DNA of 64,000 bases, from the NCBI GenBank assembly GCA_947685225.1, contig CANTUV010000024.1, forward strand, positions 25,252,001 through 25,316,000. The letters run 5' to 3'. The number at the start of each line of letters is the position of its first letter. Positions within the stretch are counted from its first letter, which is position 1. Origin of the DNA: Garcia nutans (taxonomy: Eukaryota; Streptophyta; Magnoliopsida; Malpighiales; Euphorbiaceae). The position numbers and the translations under genes were made by a program. Below are positions 44,255-56,208 of the stretch, piece by piece. A model generated the notes under the pieces. It saw nothing but the letters and a program-made list of their open reading frames with translations, made no database searches and was not told the DNA's origin.

Positions 44255-45608
44255 TGATAAGTGCATAATTGATGATATTTTGCCCCTATTCCTTAAAATG
44301 ATTATTATCCAATTGAGTTTAATTTGTTTGTTCAAGTGCTTTTTAGGATTAATTGTAGGAATTCTTTGTATTTTGAGGCTTATGGTCATTTCAGAGAGAA
44401 TTATGGATGAAAGTTGAGGAAAAGAGCAAAATTCTTCAAGTGACACGCCCAGGGACATGGGCGTGTCAATTGACGTGCCTTTGATACTGCCATATAGAAG
44501 TAATGACATGCCTAGTGACATGGGCGTGTCACCGAGCGTGCCTATTAAAATGCCTCACTAAAGCTGTGACATGCCCAGTGACATGGGTGTGTCACTGGAC
44601 ATGCCGTTTATCCAGAATCCCAGTAGCAATGACACACCCAGTGACATGGGCGTGTCGCTGGGAGTGTCAGGCTAAAATATCTGTACTATAAAAGCTGAGC
44701 TGAAGCACAAATTAGGGATTCAATTTTCATATTTTACAACCTAAAGCTGACCTTTGGAGAGAAAAAGAGTGTTTTGTAACTGAGATTGAAGGTGAAGATC
44801 CATTCTACACAAGATCTAAACCAAGATTCCAGAATTCAAGTGAAGAAACACAAATCATTCGCCATGGATTGTTTAGATTTTTTTACTTATTTTTCTTGTT
44901 CTGGTTTTCTGGTTTTGAACATGAACTAATTCATTTTCTATCTAGATATTGATGAACCCTAGATTTATTGTATGGATTGAATAGTTTTATTTAATTAAAT
45001 AAGTTGATTGAGTTGTTTTATTATTCTGATACTTAATGATTTATTTCCAATTGATAATAGCATGCTTATTGATTGGTTGCAATTTTCATATTATTGACTC
45101 GAGAAAGCTTGATATAAATAGAATACTCATAAGGATTGAGGATTGATTGGAGTGCTTGAGATAGACTTACAAGATCCTTTGGTTTATGATTCCTTGTTCT
45201 TAATGCAAGATCTAATTAATTATGTTTGAGAAGAGATTCCATTATTCTACTTAGTGACTAGGGATTAATTTACTTGAGAAAGGTTTTAGTCTAATCTAGA
45301 GGAATGCCAATTCAGCTCTATTATTTTATTTAATTGAATTTATTTTCATAAATATTTGTATAGTTAGGGGGATTCAATATCTGGATAGTATTTTCATCAT
45401 CAATCCTTTTGCACAACACTTAATCTCTCTTTACTTTAAGTTATTAAGTTAATTGTCTTTAATTACAAACTTCACAAAACTATTATTTTGCTAAAAAACA
45501 GTTAAGATTTACACTAGTACTTGGCCTTGTCCCTACTCACTCACTACTTTATTACTTGAGTGACCCGTGTAGTTGCGGTATTGCAATAGCTTAACTATGC
45601 AACCATCA
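44255..45608 (+). repeat. Athila 2 LTR with palindromes and TATA box
   Basis: From TGATAAGTGCATAATT to about CAACCATCA (right edge approximate), ~1.35 kb. Inverted repeats 44440-44670 include GACACGCCCAGGGACATG followed by GGGCGTGTC, and CACACCCAGTGACATG followed by GGCGTGTCG. TATA box TATAAAA at 44687-44693. Only one LTR of this element is in the window. Confidence 0.7.
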
Positions 45609-46499
45609 GTTTTAGTAAACAAAATAGATTCTGATAATTAATTTAAATCCTCAATAGCTACTGGGTAGTTTTAAGTTTTTTATAAAACATGCAAATGGAG
45701 TTACGAACACTAACTGATTAATGTATTTAACTAAAGCATAAAATTAAAGTTATTAAAATAAAGATCAATTTACTGCATGTTCAAAGATCAAGTTACTACA
45801 CGTTCAAAGATTAAGTTACTGCATGTTCAAAGATCAAGTTATTGCATGTTCTTATTAATCAAAGAAAATGAAACTACTATGAGCATGAATAATTTATGAT
45901 TAAAGATCAAACCTCCATCGTTGTTTCCACCAAAAAAATTGATTTCTGAATGAACAATGTGAAGACAGTATGGACTCTGCCTTCTTCTTTGGTTGTCTTG
46001 ATATTTCTGTTTGTTGTTTCTTTCATTCTCAAAAAAACTGTTTTGTTCCTAATCCTCTTAATGTTAATTGCCGACCCTTGTTAAAGTCTAAATCGTTATT
46101 ATTTATAGGCCAAAAACCTCACTCATAATCCCTAACCCTAATATTAATCCATCCTTAAAATAAATTTTAATTCAATTTGGAAACTAATTTCAAAAAATAA
46201 TTGAAACCATGTCGATCTGGGCAACAAGATCGACATAGACCGAAGTCATGTCAACCTAGGGCATCCAAGTCGACATGAGCCAAGGCTCATATCACTTGGG
46301 GCCTCCTAACTTGAACAAGTTTTGCATTTTTAATTTTTTTGGACCAAACTATCTAAAAAACTTGGTTTAGGGTTTTGTAGTTGAGTTTGTGACTTTTAAA
46401 ATCGAACCGACTTATTAGAAGTTGTAAATCAGATCGAATTTATTTTGGCATTCTTTAATTAAGACTGTATCAACTTAGGGCAAAAATTAAGGGTCTATA
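45609..46499 (-). repeat. Tat LTR fragment (copy G)
   Basis: Right end GGGTCTATA at 46499 next to a polypurine tract; contains the conserved TTTCCACCAAAAA and GATCAAACCTCC blocks. The left part has about four ~24-bp tandem copies of TGTTCAAAGATCAAGTTACTGCA (45777-45850), an expansion of a motif single in other LTRs. 45609-45770 is unassigned. Confidence 0.65.
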
Positions 46500-46687
46500 G
46501 TTTGCCCCTTGCTTGAAAGATCTGAGACTTCACAGAATGAAAAGCAAATAGACTTAATTTTCCTATGATAGTTTGGGCTTTTGGGTTCTAGACTCGGAAA
46601 AGACTTGGGTTCTGGACCCTAGATGGTTTAGTTTCTGGACCCGTTTCAAGTTCTAGACTCAAAAAAGACTTAGGTTCTGGACCCAAG
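46500..46687 (-). repeat. Tat polypurine tract and truncated micro-hairpin 3' UTR
   Basis: TTTGCCCCTTGCTTG (46500-46515) is the reverse complement of the polypurine tract. Then GGTTCTGGACC / AGTTCTAGACT-type micro-palindromes up to GGACCCAAG, where LTR H begins. Confidence 0.7.
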
Positions 46688-48969
46688 TGTGAGCGGGGAT
46701 TTTTGTCCCACTCCCGGTGGAATGGTTCTTGCGACTTTGGCACTATTTAGGCTCGGGGCCTTAGAGAACACGGACCTAAGTCCGGAGAAAATAGAGTCAC
46801 CACCCGGATGGGCCGGGTAAAAGAAAGGGGTGGATGACTCAATTCCTAAGGAATCCCCAACCCCCTAATGGGTTCGGAAAGTTGGGTAAGTGTGGGGAAT
46901 GTGAGAAATGGCCCAGCACCCCCACAACGCCCGGTTCATTGGAACCGGCCTCCTTTACAGGTCTTAATATTATAAAATTCTTAAATATAACAACATTATC
47001 CATATTACACACAATAATTAAAAGAAAGCATCAATATATTACAATCAAAGTAAGGTCCAAGGAAAACAAATAAATGGACACCCATCCAAAGATGGAAACA
47101 TGTCCTTACATCACATGCCTAAATAGGACACCCACCGAAAGGTAGAAACATGTCCTTTACATAGGTTCTAAAATAGAAAAGCAAATTAAATTACATGATA
47201 TTTAACTAATGAGGTACCCACCAAGTGGAAACATACCCCTTACAACATTTGGAAATAAAAACAAATAACCATTCATCATAAATAAATCATTCATCAAAGG
47301 TATTAAGCATCAATAGAAAGTAAACATCCATCCATGATAAATTAAATGAACCAAGCATTGAACTTAAATAAATTAAAGCATATAAAATAAATCAAAGCAT
47401 AATCAAATATAGAATTAAATAAGGCAAGTAAAAATCTAAATTATGGCTACTGTTTCCATTTAGGGTTCTTTATTTCATGTGTTTAGGATTTTGGAATTTA
47501 GGCTACTGTGATTTTAAGGGAATTAAAATGGATTAAAGATTTTATGTTTTAAAAGGTTGATAAAGTTCTTTGATTAACCAAATTAGTATTTGAATGGTGA
47601 AATCATGAAACTAGGGTTTGGACACTTTAAAATACTTAGATTTATGGTTTGGTTATTCATTGAATTATGGTTTCATGCTTACTGTGTAAAATTAAACATT
47701 TGGGGTTTATATGGTTTTTAAAGTTCTAAAGGATTAGGGTTTAGAAAAAAATTAGAATTTAAGCTTTCAAAGGAGTTTAAGGTTTATTGTTTTAGGTTTT
47801 GGAATTAAATTAGGGTTTTAGGATTTTTTAATTTAGGGTTTCAGGTAATGAATTTTATTTTAGGATTTGGAAAGACAATTGACAATTTCATGAAGTTTTA
47901 TGAATTTAAAGAAAGCGATTTAAAGTTTATAAGAGCAAGAAAGATATTTTTAAGGCTTTTGGAAGGAAGCAGAACACGAATTAAAATTTTGATAATTTGG
48001 AAAGCAAATCTTAGTTTTGGGGTTTTGAAGAAATAAAACTAATAGCTTTAAACTTTTGGAAAACAAAGAAATGATTTAAAATTTTCATACTTCAGAAAAG
48101 ATGAATTGAGGTTATGAGGTTTTTAATTTTAAAGAAACAATTGTATGATCTAACTACTGTGACAAAATAAAAGAAATTAAGAATTCAAACCTTATTTTGT
48201 AAGTTTCACCAAAAATTGCTTCTTGGATGAACAAGGTCAAAGACAAGCCTTTTTGTCTTTGAATTGCTTAAATTATTTTTCTGCTCTCTCAAAAAATCAG
48301 CTTGGTTCAAGGTTTTCCTTCACAGTTTCGGTCTCCACTTTTGCTCCAAGTTTCTGTCCAATTTGTTCCTTATTTCTCTTTGATTTTTTGTGTTCTTTTT
48401 GATCTTATTTATAGAAGAATTTATATGACTAATTCTAGTTATTCACGGCATTTATTATTTATTAAGAAAAGGAAACTGAAACCTAATTGTATTAGGTTTC
48501 AAAAAATTTGCGTCGGAAAATTTTCGCTGGCAAAAAAAAATTGCTGCGGAAAAATCGAGCTGGCAAAAAAAACTGGTGCGGAAAAATTGCGCTGGAAAAA
48601 AAGCTGCCGCAACTGTCAACGGCAGCCGGGTGAAACGGGCCAGCGGGCCATTTCGCTAGCAGGAAATTCCTGCGGGGCGAAATGGCCTGAAAAATTGTGC
48701 GGACGAAATGCCCACGGGCCCGCGCCAACTTTCGGCGATGATTTTTTCGTCGCCGATTTTTTCCTGGCCGATTTTTTTAGTTATTTTTTATTTTTTATTA
48801 TTTTTGAATTTTTATTCATTTCACCATTTTTTCCTAAAATAAATATTAAAATTAATCAAGATACCATAAAAATTATTTTGGACTAACTAAAATATGTTGG
48901 ACAACACAAATTATTGTGGACTAATTATTGTATATTGGACCGGACTAGGTCAAAAATTAAGGGTCTACA
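46688..48969 (-). repeat. Tat LTR (copy H), 3' LTR of a pol-less element
   Basis: 2282 bp, TGTGAGCGGGG...GGTCTACA, with a polypurine tract immediately to its right (48970-48985), so it is the 3' LTR of a minus-strand element. U3 has GCAGGAAATTCCTGC-type palindrome at ~48659-48682. Confidence 0.85.
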
Positions 48970-50285
48970 ATTTGCCCCCTACTTGAACGATCTGAGACTT
49001 TAAAGAGTGAAAAGCAACAAGACTTAATTTTTGATGAGATGGTTATTTGAATTTGTTTTTGGGTTCTGGACCCAATCGAGTTCTAGACTTGATTTAGGTA
49101 CTTGTACCAGAGATTGGGTACTTGGACCAGAGATTGAATTTGATTTGGGTACTTGGACCCAAGATTGGATTGAATTTGGGTACTTGGACCTAGGATTGGG
49201 TACATGGACTCGAGATCGATTTGATTTGGGTACTTGGACCTGAGATTGGGTACATGGACCCAATATTGGATTGAATTTAATTTAGGTACGTGGACCCAAA
49301 AATGGGTGCTTGGACCCTAGATTGGGTACTTGGACCCGAGCTTGAATTGATTTTGGTACTTGGACCCGAGAATGGGTGCCTGGAGCCGAGATTGAATTGC
49401 TTTGGGTACTTAGACTTGAGAATGGGTGCTTGGACCCGAGATTGGATTGATTTGGGTACTTGGACCCGAGATTGGGTGCTTGGACCCGAGATTGATTTGA
49501 TTTAGGTACTTGGACTCGAGATTAGATTTGATTTGAGTACTTGGACCCAAAATTGATTTGATTTGGGTACTTGGACCCGAGAATGGGTGCTTGGACCCGA
49601 GATTGATTTGATTTGGGTACCTGGACCTAAAATTTATTTGATTTAGGTACTTGGACCCGAGACTGAATTGAATTTGCGTGCTTGGACCTGATATTGATTT
49701 GGAATTGGGTACTTGGACCCGAGATTGAATTGAATTTGGGTGCTTGGACCCGAGATTGAATTGAATTTGGGTTCTTGGACCCGAGATTGAGTTTGACTGA
49801 CCTTTTATCATTTGAGAAATATGACTGCTTCGATTATTCTATGCATTGTGGTTTTTCACCCTTAAAATGGATCTTCATCCTTTGAGATCGGGTCTTCATC
49901 CTTTAAAATGAATCTTCATCTTTTGACATCGGGTCTTTACCCTTGAAAAATGGATCTTCATCCTTTGAGATTGGGTCTTCACCCTTGCAAATGGATCTTC
50001 ATCCTTTGAAATCGTCCTTTGAGATTGGGTCTTCACCCTTACAAATGGATCTTCATCCTTGGAGATTGGGTCTTCACCCTTGAAATGGATCTTCATCCTT
50101 TGAGATCGGATCTTCACCCTTGTAAGTGGATCTTCATCCTTTGAGATTGGGTCTCCACCCTTGTAAATGGATCTTCATCCTTTGAGATCAGGTCTTTACC
50201 CTTGAAAATGGATCTTCATCCTTTAGAGATTGGGTCTTTACCCTTGAAACATGGATCTTTATCCACTGGAGGTCGAGTCTTTACC
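48970..50285 (-). repeat. Polypurine tract and two kinds of micro-hairpin arrays
   Basis: After the tract come (a) 49050-49795: ~35-bp units with GGGTACTTGGACCC or GGGTGCTTGGACCC (stem GGGT/ACCC, also AGGT/ACCT) separated by GAGATTGAATTGAATTT linkers; (b) 49862-50275: ~36-bp units alternating GGAT(CTTC)ATCC and GGGT(CTTC)ACCC. Both are variants of the micro-hairpin scheme of the Tat 3' UTRs. Confidence 0.75.
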
Positions 50286-52812
50286 CTGGCTTCAGCTCTT
50301 TTAGCTGGATTAATCTTTTGTCTTTTGCATCTTCATTTTTTTGAGAATTCAAATTTTCTTTTTTTTATTCCATTCTTTTTTGTTCTTCCTTTGTACTTTT
50401 GCAAAAAATTCAACCCTTTTTAGCTAGCCTTCATATACTCTCCTTTTCCCCCTGTGTGGCAAGATATTTGCAAGTGAGTTTGAAAATGTTTTATATATAA
50501 ACTAAAAAAATTAAAAAGGAGAAACTTTGCCCCCTGGGTAGGCTCAAACCCATGATTTTTCTATGTGGACTCTGATTGATGTTGTTGTTGTCTAGTTCTT
50601 CACACAAGCACATATTTCTTCTCTTTGTAAGATTACTGGAGCTTTCTCAAGCAATGGGCTTTCTATGCCCCCCTGATTTGATATCTTCTTTTGATTCTTT
50701 ACTTCGCAGGGTGTTTGTTGTTCATTTTGCCAAAGAATAGACAACACAAGACAAGAAAGTGCGATGTGATATGCTCATGTATGCATGATATGCATGAATA
50801 ATACTTACAGTTGTTCCATCGACTCACAGACCGAGGTGATCAATAGAAGTGTTCTCATTTGCTCTATTTTGACGTTTATTCAAGTCTTGCATTGGAATGA
50901 TCGAAAGCTTTTGCATTTGTGGCTTTTATCTTCAAGATATTGAAAACATGAGTGGCGGAGACCCTAAGCAGCAGAGTCAGGGATACATCCTTTTTAAACT
51001 ATGTTTCAGCATGTCAGTTGATAACTTCTTCATGACCTTGCCAATAATCATTTCCTTTGCCCAATGTGTCCTTTGGAGGTTCAACATACTTCCCTTAACT
51101 TGAAGGCTTTGTATGACAAAACTCTTTTTTTTTCTTCTTTTTTTTAATTTTAATTTTTGAATTTTAATTTTGAAATTGAATGTTGGCTTTGCCAAATTAA
51201 TGTCAATGTGCCTCAAGACTTGATTTTTCCAAATTAACATATCTATAACATGACAACCCTAGTTACCATACTAAACTCAGGAATTATTTCTATTTAAGCA
51301 AGAATAGTTGCACTTTAGATAGGCACATACACATTACTTGGCCAAAGGTCTCATTGAGTTTAAATATTGTTTATATCATATACATGCTTATCCAAACTAT
51401 CTCCACTAATAGACTCTACCTACCAAAAGAGATCAACAGGTCTTTGATAGGCTTGAAACGGGGTCTATAAGGGATTCGGGTTTAAGTGAAGGCCATTTGG
51501 AGATTGGAGCTGATATGACACAATGGACAAACCTTCACACTACAAATTTCTTGTTTGAACTTTAGATAGTTGGGAGCATTAATCTGGATCTTGATTAGGA
51601 CAATCTTTGCCCTTGCAAAAAGTTTAAGACCCAAATTCGTTTCTTTTCTTCTTTTCCCTTTTCTTTCCCTTTCCTTACTCTCCTTTTCTTTTATCATTTT
51701 GTCCTTCTTTCTTGTAGGACTATCAAGTACAAAACTTTCAAGAACTGAATGGTCTTTCTCCTTTTTTCTCCAATTTTGATTGAATCTTTGGTCGGGTTGG
51801 ACCAATTCAAGTCAAACTGTCCAAATGAAAGCCTTTTGTTGTCTTAGGTAAAAGAGAACTCAGTTGGCTTTCTGAACTGCCTTTTTAGGTTTTATTTTTC
51901 TTTTCTTTCTCTTTTCCTTCTTTTCTTTTTTTTCCTTCTTCTTTTTTCTTTTCTTTTTTCTTCTTCCTTTTTTTTTGTTTGGTTCTAGCTCTAAAAGAGT
52001 TGTCTTGTTTGTACCAACTTGGGTTTCTAATAATGGATGAGTGGAGTGACATCAATCTCCTTTAGCAGGGATAAATCATTTGTTATTCTATTGTTATCTT
52101 CATAGATTGGAGATATTAGGTGAACTTCAACTACCCTTATGGTATTGAGAACTTCAACCACCCTTGTTGTTTTGAGAACTTCAACTATCTTCATGGTCTT
52201 GAGAACTTTACCTATCCTCATGATCTGGACTAATCATTATTTTCTTTGATCTTCTTGCCTCTTCATCTTAGTGATCATAAGACTTGTCAAAAGTATCATA
52301 ACAGCTCAAGATAGGTTGTTGGAATTTGTAAGCCAATGAAAAGAAAGCTAAAATTTTATGAAGGCTCAAAGGGACAACTAGGGATTGATATTTAATTGGG
52401 TTGATACTAGTTGTTGGCTAACCAAACAATGCCTAGATCATTTCTCTCTTAAATAAGCAGAGTTCAATTTTGCCTTGAAAGTTTGTCAAAGCATGTTCTC
52501 AGACTGACTAGGACTTAGACAAAGGTGATTATGCAGCAGTCCTCTCTAAGTAAGCATACACAACTCAATGCTATAGAGCCATTCCCTCACCTAGTAAAGT
52601 CATTCAAGTACGATGCCTAGACACATTAATTTATAAACATCAAGCTAAATTCATCATTGGTTGAGCACCAAAATGAACAAAGACCAACAAAAATTTTGAT
52701 GAAAGTAATTTATTCAAACCAATTTAAATTTGAAAAACACGATTGTTCCAATTAAATATTAAAGAAAGTAAAGTTGAAAAACAACATTCAAGCTAAGGAA
52801 AGTTCATTGAGT
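50286..52812 (-). other. Internal region of pol-less Tat element, no recognisable protein
   Basis: 50430-50860 is closely similar to 63590-64000 (TTTGCCCCCTG, GGAGCTTTC, ATGCATGATATGCATG), a shared block after the 3' UTR. 50860-51840: only unrecognised short ORFs. 51890-51985: pyrimidine-rich tract like 13648-13780. 52020-52230 (minus): repeated ~30-nt units encoding VLKT-VVE-like repeats, shared with 13814-14030. 52290-52800: AT-rich, nothing recognised. No RT, RNase H or integrase anywhere here. Confidence 0.6.
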
Positions 52813-54050
52813 TTAAGCTTCCTTTCCCTTCACATCTTCAATATTTCCATCTTGAAAGGATGATAAAACAAAATCTTCTTCCAATCCTTTTCCCACCATG
52901 AAGGTTGCCGGTGGAGGTACTCTATTGAACCTTGGTAATGGATTGTCTTTGGTGTTGGACTTATCTGGCTCGGGTAGCTTGCCACTATCAATCAAATCTT
53001 GGATCTCATGCCTTAATCGGGTACATCTATCAGTCTCATGTCCTTGAGTCTGATGAAATTGACAAAAAGCCTTAGTATCAAATTTTGGGGGTAATGGACT
53101 AGGCAAAGGTCGAGGACCCAATGGTTGTAACAACCCTTTCTTTTGTAGCTTGTCGAAGACCCAAGACAAAGGCTTCCCCAGATCTGAAAACAACCTTCTA
53201 TTTGCTTGACTGGTTGTATTAACCCCAACTTCTTTTTGTGTGCTTTGATTACTAGGCTGAAAATTTCCTTTCTCATTCCTTTTTTATTGAAAAACAGTTC
53301 TTCTCTCTTTCCCACTCTTCAATTTTCTTGAGCAAAGCAGCCTTATTTCTCCATCTCTTCACATAGTCCACAAAATTCTCATTTGGCCTTTGTCTAATGG
53401 ACTCAACTTCCATTAAGGTAACTTCCAACTCGACATTATACCCATATTGCTGGATGAAGGCCTTGTATAGCAAATCCCAATTCTTTTGTGTTCTATCATC
53501 TAAGGTATTGAACCAATTTTGGACAACAGGGTCCAATGAGAGCATGAAATACCTTAGAGTTTGAGCCTTAGTAGCTCGAGCAGACTGCATAGCAGTGATA
53601 TACTGCTTCACATGGAGATGGCATCTTGAACTTATAAGGGATCTCCTCATCTTGTGCAAATAGTTTATCGAGCTTAGACATCTCTTCGGTTTTCAGCTTC
53701 TTCTCAAATTTCTTTTCTAAATCAGCAATCATCTTTTCAACATCGGATGTCTTAGTCTTTTCAATAGTTGATCTTTCAACAATCTTTGGTTCCTTTTTGT
53801 CTTAAGGATCTCGGTAGTATTGAGCTCAATCATCATCATCAATGATTACCTTATCATCACCAAAAGCTACGTCAATAACTTTAGTCTTCCCATTGTCCTT
53901 TGGCTTCTTGGTGCTAGCAGATGCTTCGACATTGTTTACTAAAATTGCAGCTAGTTGATTCTTTATGGTCTCGGCCATGGCCTCTTTGATCTCTTCCATT
54001 TTGGCACTGAGGGCTTCATCCACCATCCTTTGAATTTGTTCGGGCTCCAT
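52813..54050 (-). pseudogene. Tat gag of the pol-less element
   Basis: Start ATG at 54050 (MEPEQIQRM); the frame is also open upstream to 54209. Segments in order: helix-rich N-terminus; Lys/Glu-rich linker (53800-53660); Retrotrans_gag (PF03732)-like core in 53659-53273 (NWDLLYKAFIQQYG, ESIRQRPNENFVDYVKRWR); then a C-terminal zinc-finger-like CQFHQTQGHETDRC (about 53060) and the conserved VPPPATF block, ending at TAA 52813-52815. Stops and shifts lie near 53826, 53770, 53640 and 53280. It would package element RNA. Gag ends early and no pol follows, unlike element 1. Confidence 0.8.
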
Positions 54051-54242
54051 TATTTTTGGTGAGCAAGTGATTGAGTCGTTGCTAGATACTTCATCTCCGG
54101 CGTAGGTCGGATTGTTGTAGGCTTTTGAACTTACATAATCCAGGGCTGTGAGCCAGAGAGGATCAATGATATGAGATGCAAATGTATGCATGTATGCACG
54201 AACAATCAATAAACAAGGACAAATAGGACGTTCCTTCCAACC

Positions 54243-54872
54243 TTATATAATAGGTATATCTTCATATATATATCATATACACATTTCCTTTTTCACTTAA
54301 TTATATATATATACTTTTAAATCATTTATTTAATTTTCAAAAATTAATATTCTCAAAATTTTGGGATATTACAATTCTCCCCCTCTATAAATAAATTTCG
54401 TCATAGAAATTATGTGCTCTCAAGTCTGGAGCAACTGAGGATGCTGATTCCGCATCATCTGCTCACTCTTCCATGTTGCCTCTTTCGTAGCATGATTCCT
54501 CCAAAGAACTTTCACAAGTGGCACTTTCTTATTTCTCGAATTTTTCACTTCACGTGCCAAAATAGCCATTGGTTCTTCCTCATAAGTCAGTCTGACCTAT
54601 ACCTCCAAAGCATAGAGACATGGAAGACATTGTGAATTTGATCTAATTCAGGCGGTAAAGCTACTCTATAGGCTACTAGTCCAACTCTCTCCAGTACCTC
54701 ATAAGGTCCTATGAAATGAGGACTCAACTTCCCTTTGCGGCCAAATCTCAAAATTTTCTTCCAAGCAGACACTTTCGAAAATACTTTATCTCCAGCACCG
54801 AACTTTATTTCTATTCTTTTTAAATATGAATATGATTTCTGTCGGTCTGAGGCTACTTTCAGATAATTCCTA
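54243..54872 (-). pseudogene. Chromovirus 3' end: integrase tail, chromodomain, polypurine tract, LTR start
   Basis: Minus strand: integrase C-terminus (KILRFGRKGKLSPHFIGPYE, then NVFHVSML) at 54772-54590; a gap with a frame change at ~54588; a chromodomain-like segment (VPLVKVLWRNHATKEATW) to TGA at 54420; a polypurine tract AGAGGGGGAGAATTG (about 54373-54388); and the LTR start TGTAATATCCC (54373 leftwards), which runs only to ~54243 where Tat gag leader begins. Confirms a chromovirus of the Tekay/Del branch. 54785-54872 covers the segment before the core (SYSYLKR-like). Confidence 0.75.
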
Positions 54873-54874
54873 AT

Positions 54875-55650
54875 TGTAGACCCTTAATTTTTTACCCAGT
54901 ATGGTCCAATATTTTTATAGTCAAAAATAAATTTTATGGTATTTTAATTAAATAATATTTATTATTTATAATTTTTAATAAAAATAAAAAGGTAATATTA
55001 GTAAAGTTAAAATAAATAAATAAATAAAAATCGACAATGAAAGAATCGGCGACAAAAAAATTTTGCCGCCAAAAGTGAATTGGTTAGCCCGCGCCCCAGT
55101 TCACTAGCAATTTTCATGCTGGCCTGCTCGTAGCCCGCAATAATTTTTTGCCAGTGCAATTTTTTCCAGTGCAGTTTTTTCTGAAACTGAATTCTATTTG
55201 GTTTTGATTTCTTTTCCTAAATGGTTTTAATTTCCTTAGACAATTAGAATTAGGTTTTGATTTTTTTTCCTATAAATACCGCATTAAAATACTTCATAAA
55301 GGGATCTGGACTTTGGAGATGAAACTTAGATCATTCAAAAAAAAGAAATTAGGAACCAAACTTGGGGACTCTCAAAATTTCTTTCGGCCAAAAGAAAATC
55401 CTAGGAAGCAAGGAGAAATTCAAGAGACAGCAACCAAAGGAGGCAATCAGTCATCTCCAGATTGCTTTGCTCAGACAAAATCAAATCTGAAGTAGGCAAC
55501 AGCTTGGTTCAATTTCTTCAAATTTGGTGGAGCCTTCAAATGTAGGTAAATTGCTCTAACTTTAATTTATTGAACCATTAATCATCTTCATCTTTTAAGC
55601 CATTATCACACTAGGAATTTATTGAACCATAATTTATAGTTATGACAATC
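54875..55650 (+). repeat. Tat LTR fragment (copy I, 5' part)
   Basis: Begins TGTAGACCC at 54875, passes a TATA-like CCTATAAATACC (about 55269) and stops near TTGTACC. It joins directly to gag/protease sequence, so leader and most of gag are deleted. The short ORF 55313-55495 is in the LTR leader and not a gene. Confidence 0.7.
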
Positions 55651-55654
55651 TTGT

Positions 55655-56208
55655 ACCTAAGCAGGAGGAATGGACCTGGTCCGAGCCCAAAGAAGATGAA
55701 GTAATGAACACTAGATCTAGTAAGCCTTATGCAAGGCCACACTGCCTAAGGAGGTTGAAGTTAATAAATTAAAAGAAGCCTAACTAGGAAACAAAAAAGA
55801 GGAAGATGATACCGTGCTCAAGCAATTGAAAAGAACCTAAGCAAGTATTAGCATTTGGGAATTATTGGTTACTTCTAGAAAGCACAGAGAAACTATGGCC
55901 AAGGCCTTGGCCAACATGCCAATTTCCACCTCCATAACACCGGAGGAGCTTATAAACTTCATAAAAATTGAAGGAGTAATGAAATGCGAAGATATTCAAG
56001 AGAAGAGAGAAGTTAATATGAGAGCAGTATCTTTCTCAAATGTGGATTTACAGCAAAAAGGGAGAGATCACATCTGTCCTCTCTTTATCAAAATAGAAAT
56101 CAAAGGGAAAAGGACTCCATGTATAATGGTTGATGATGGGTCTGCCATAAATGTTTGTCCACATAAAATACTGTCAAAACTATCCATGTCAATGAGAGAT
56201 CTAAACTT
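55655..56208 (+). pseudogene. Tat gag/protease fragment
   Basis: Colinear with 1395-1925 of element 1 (EEWTW...; RKHRETMAKAL; NFIKIEGVMKCED) and includes the protease block MVDDGSAINVCP. Early frames are broken; 55865-56208 is open. At 56208 it runs directly into LTR J, whose sequence adds about 20 unrelated codons. Confidence 0.75.

Larger units (their letters stand above)
39331..45608 (+). mobile_element. Athila element 2 (different subfamily), decayed
   Basis: Same plan as Athila 1: truncated integrase (39331-40190), post-integrase hairpin (40301-40318), palindrome array (40480-40880), ORF1 relic (41675-43023), PPT-like motifs (43325, 44238), and LTR (44255-45608) with palindromes before its TATA box. 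Palindromes here are ACACGCCC/GGGCGTGT rather than ACACGGCC/GGCCGTGT. Confidence 0.75.

Noticed and set aside
48302..48886. 194-codon ORF
   Set aside because: Located wholly in LTR H across the U3 palindromes and promoter; low-complexity and not conserved as protein in other LTRs.
51482..51805. Lys/Glu-rich minus-strand ORF as a possible gene
   Set aside because: Low-complexity run over a pyrimidine-rich stretch inside a Tat element; no family match or conserved counterpart.
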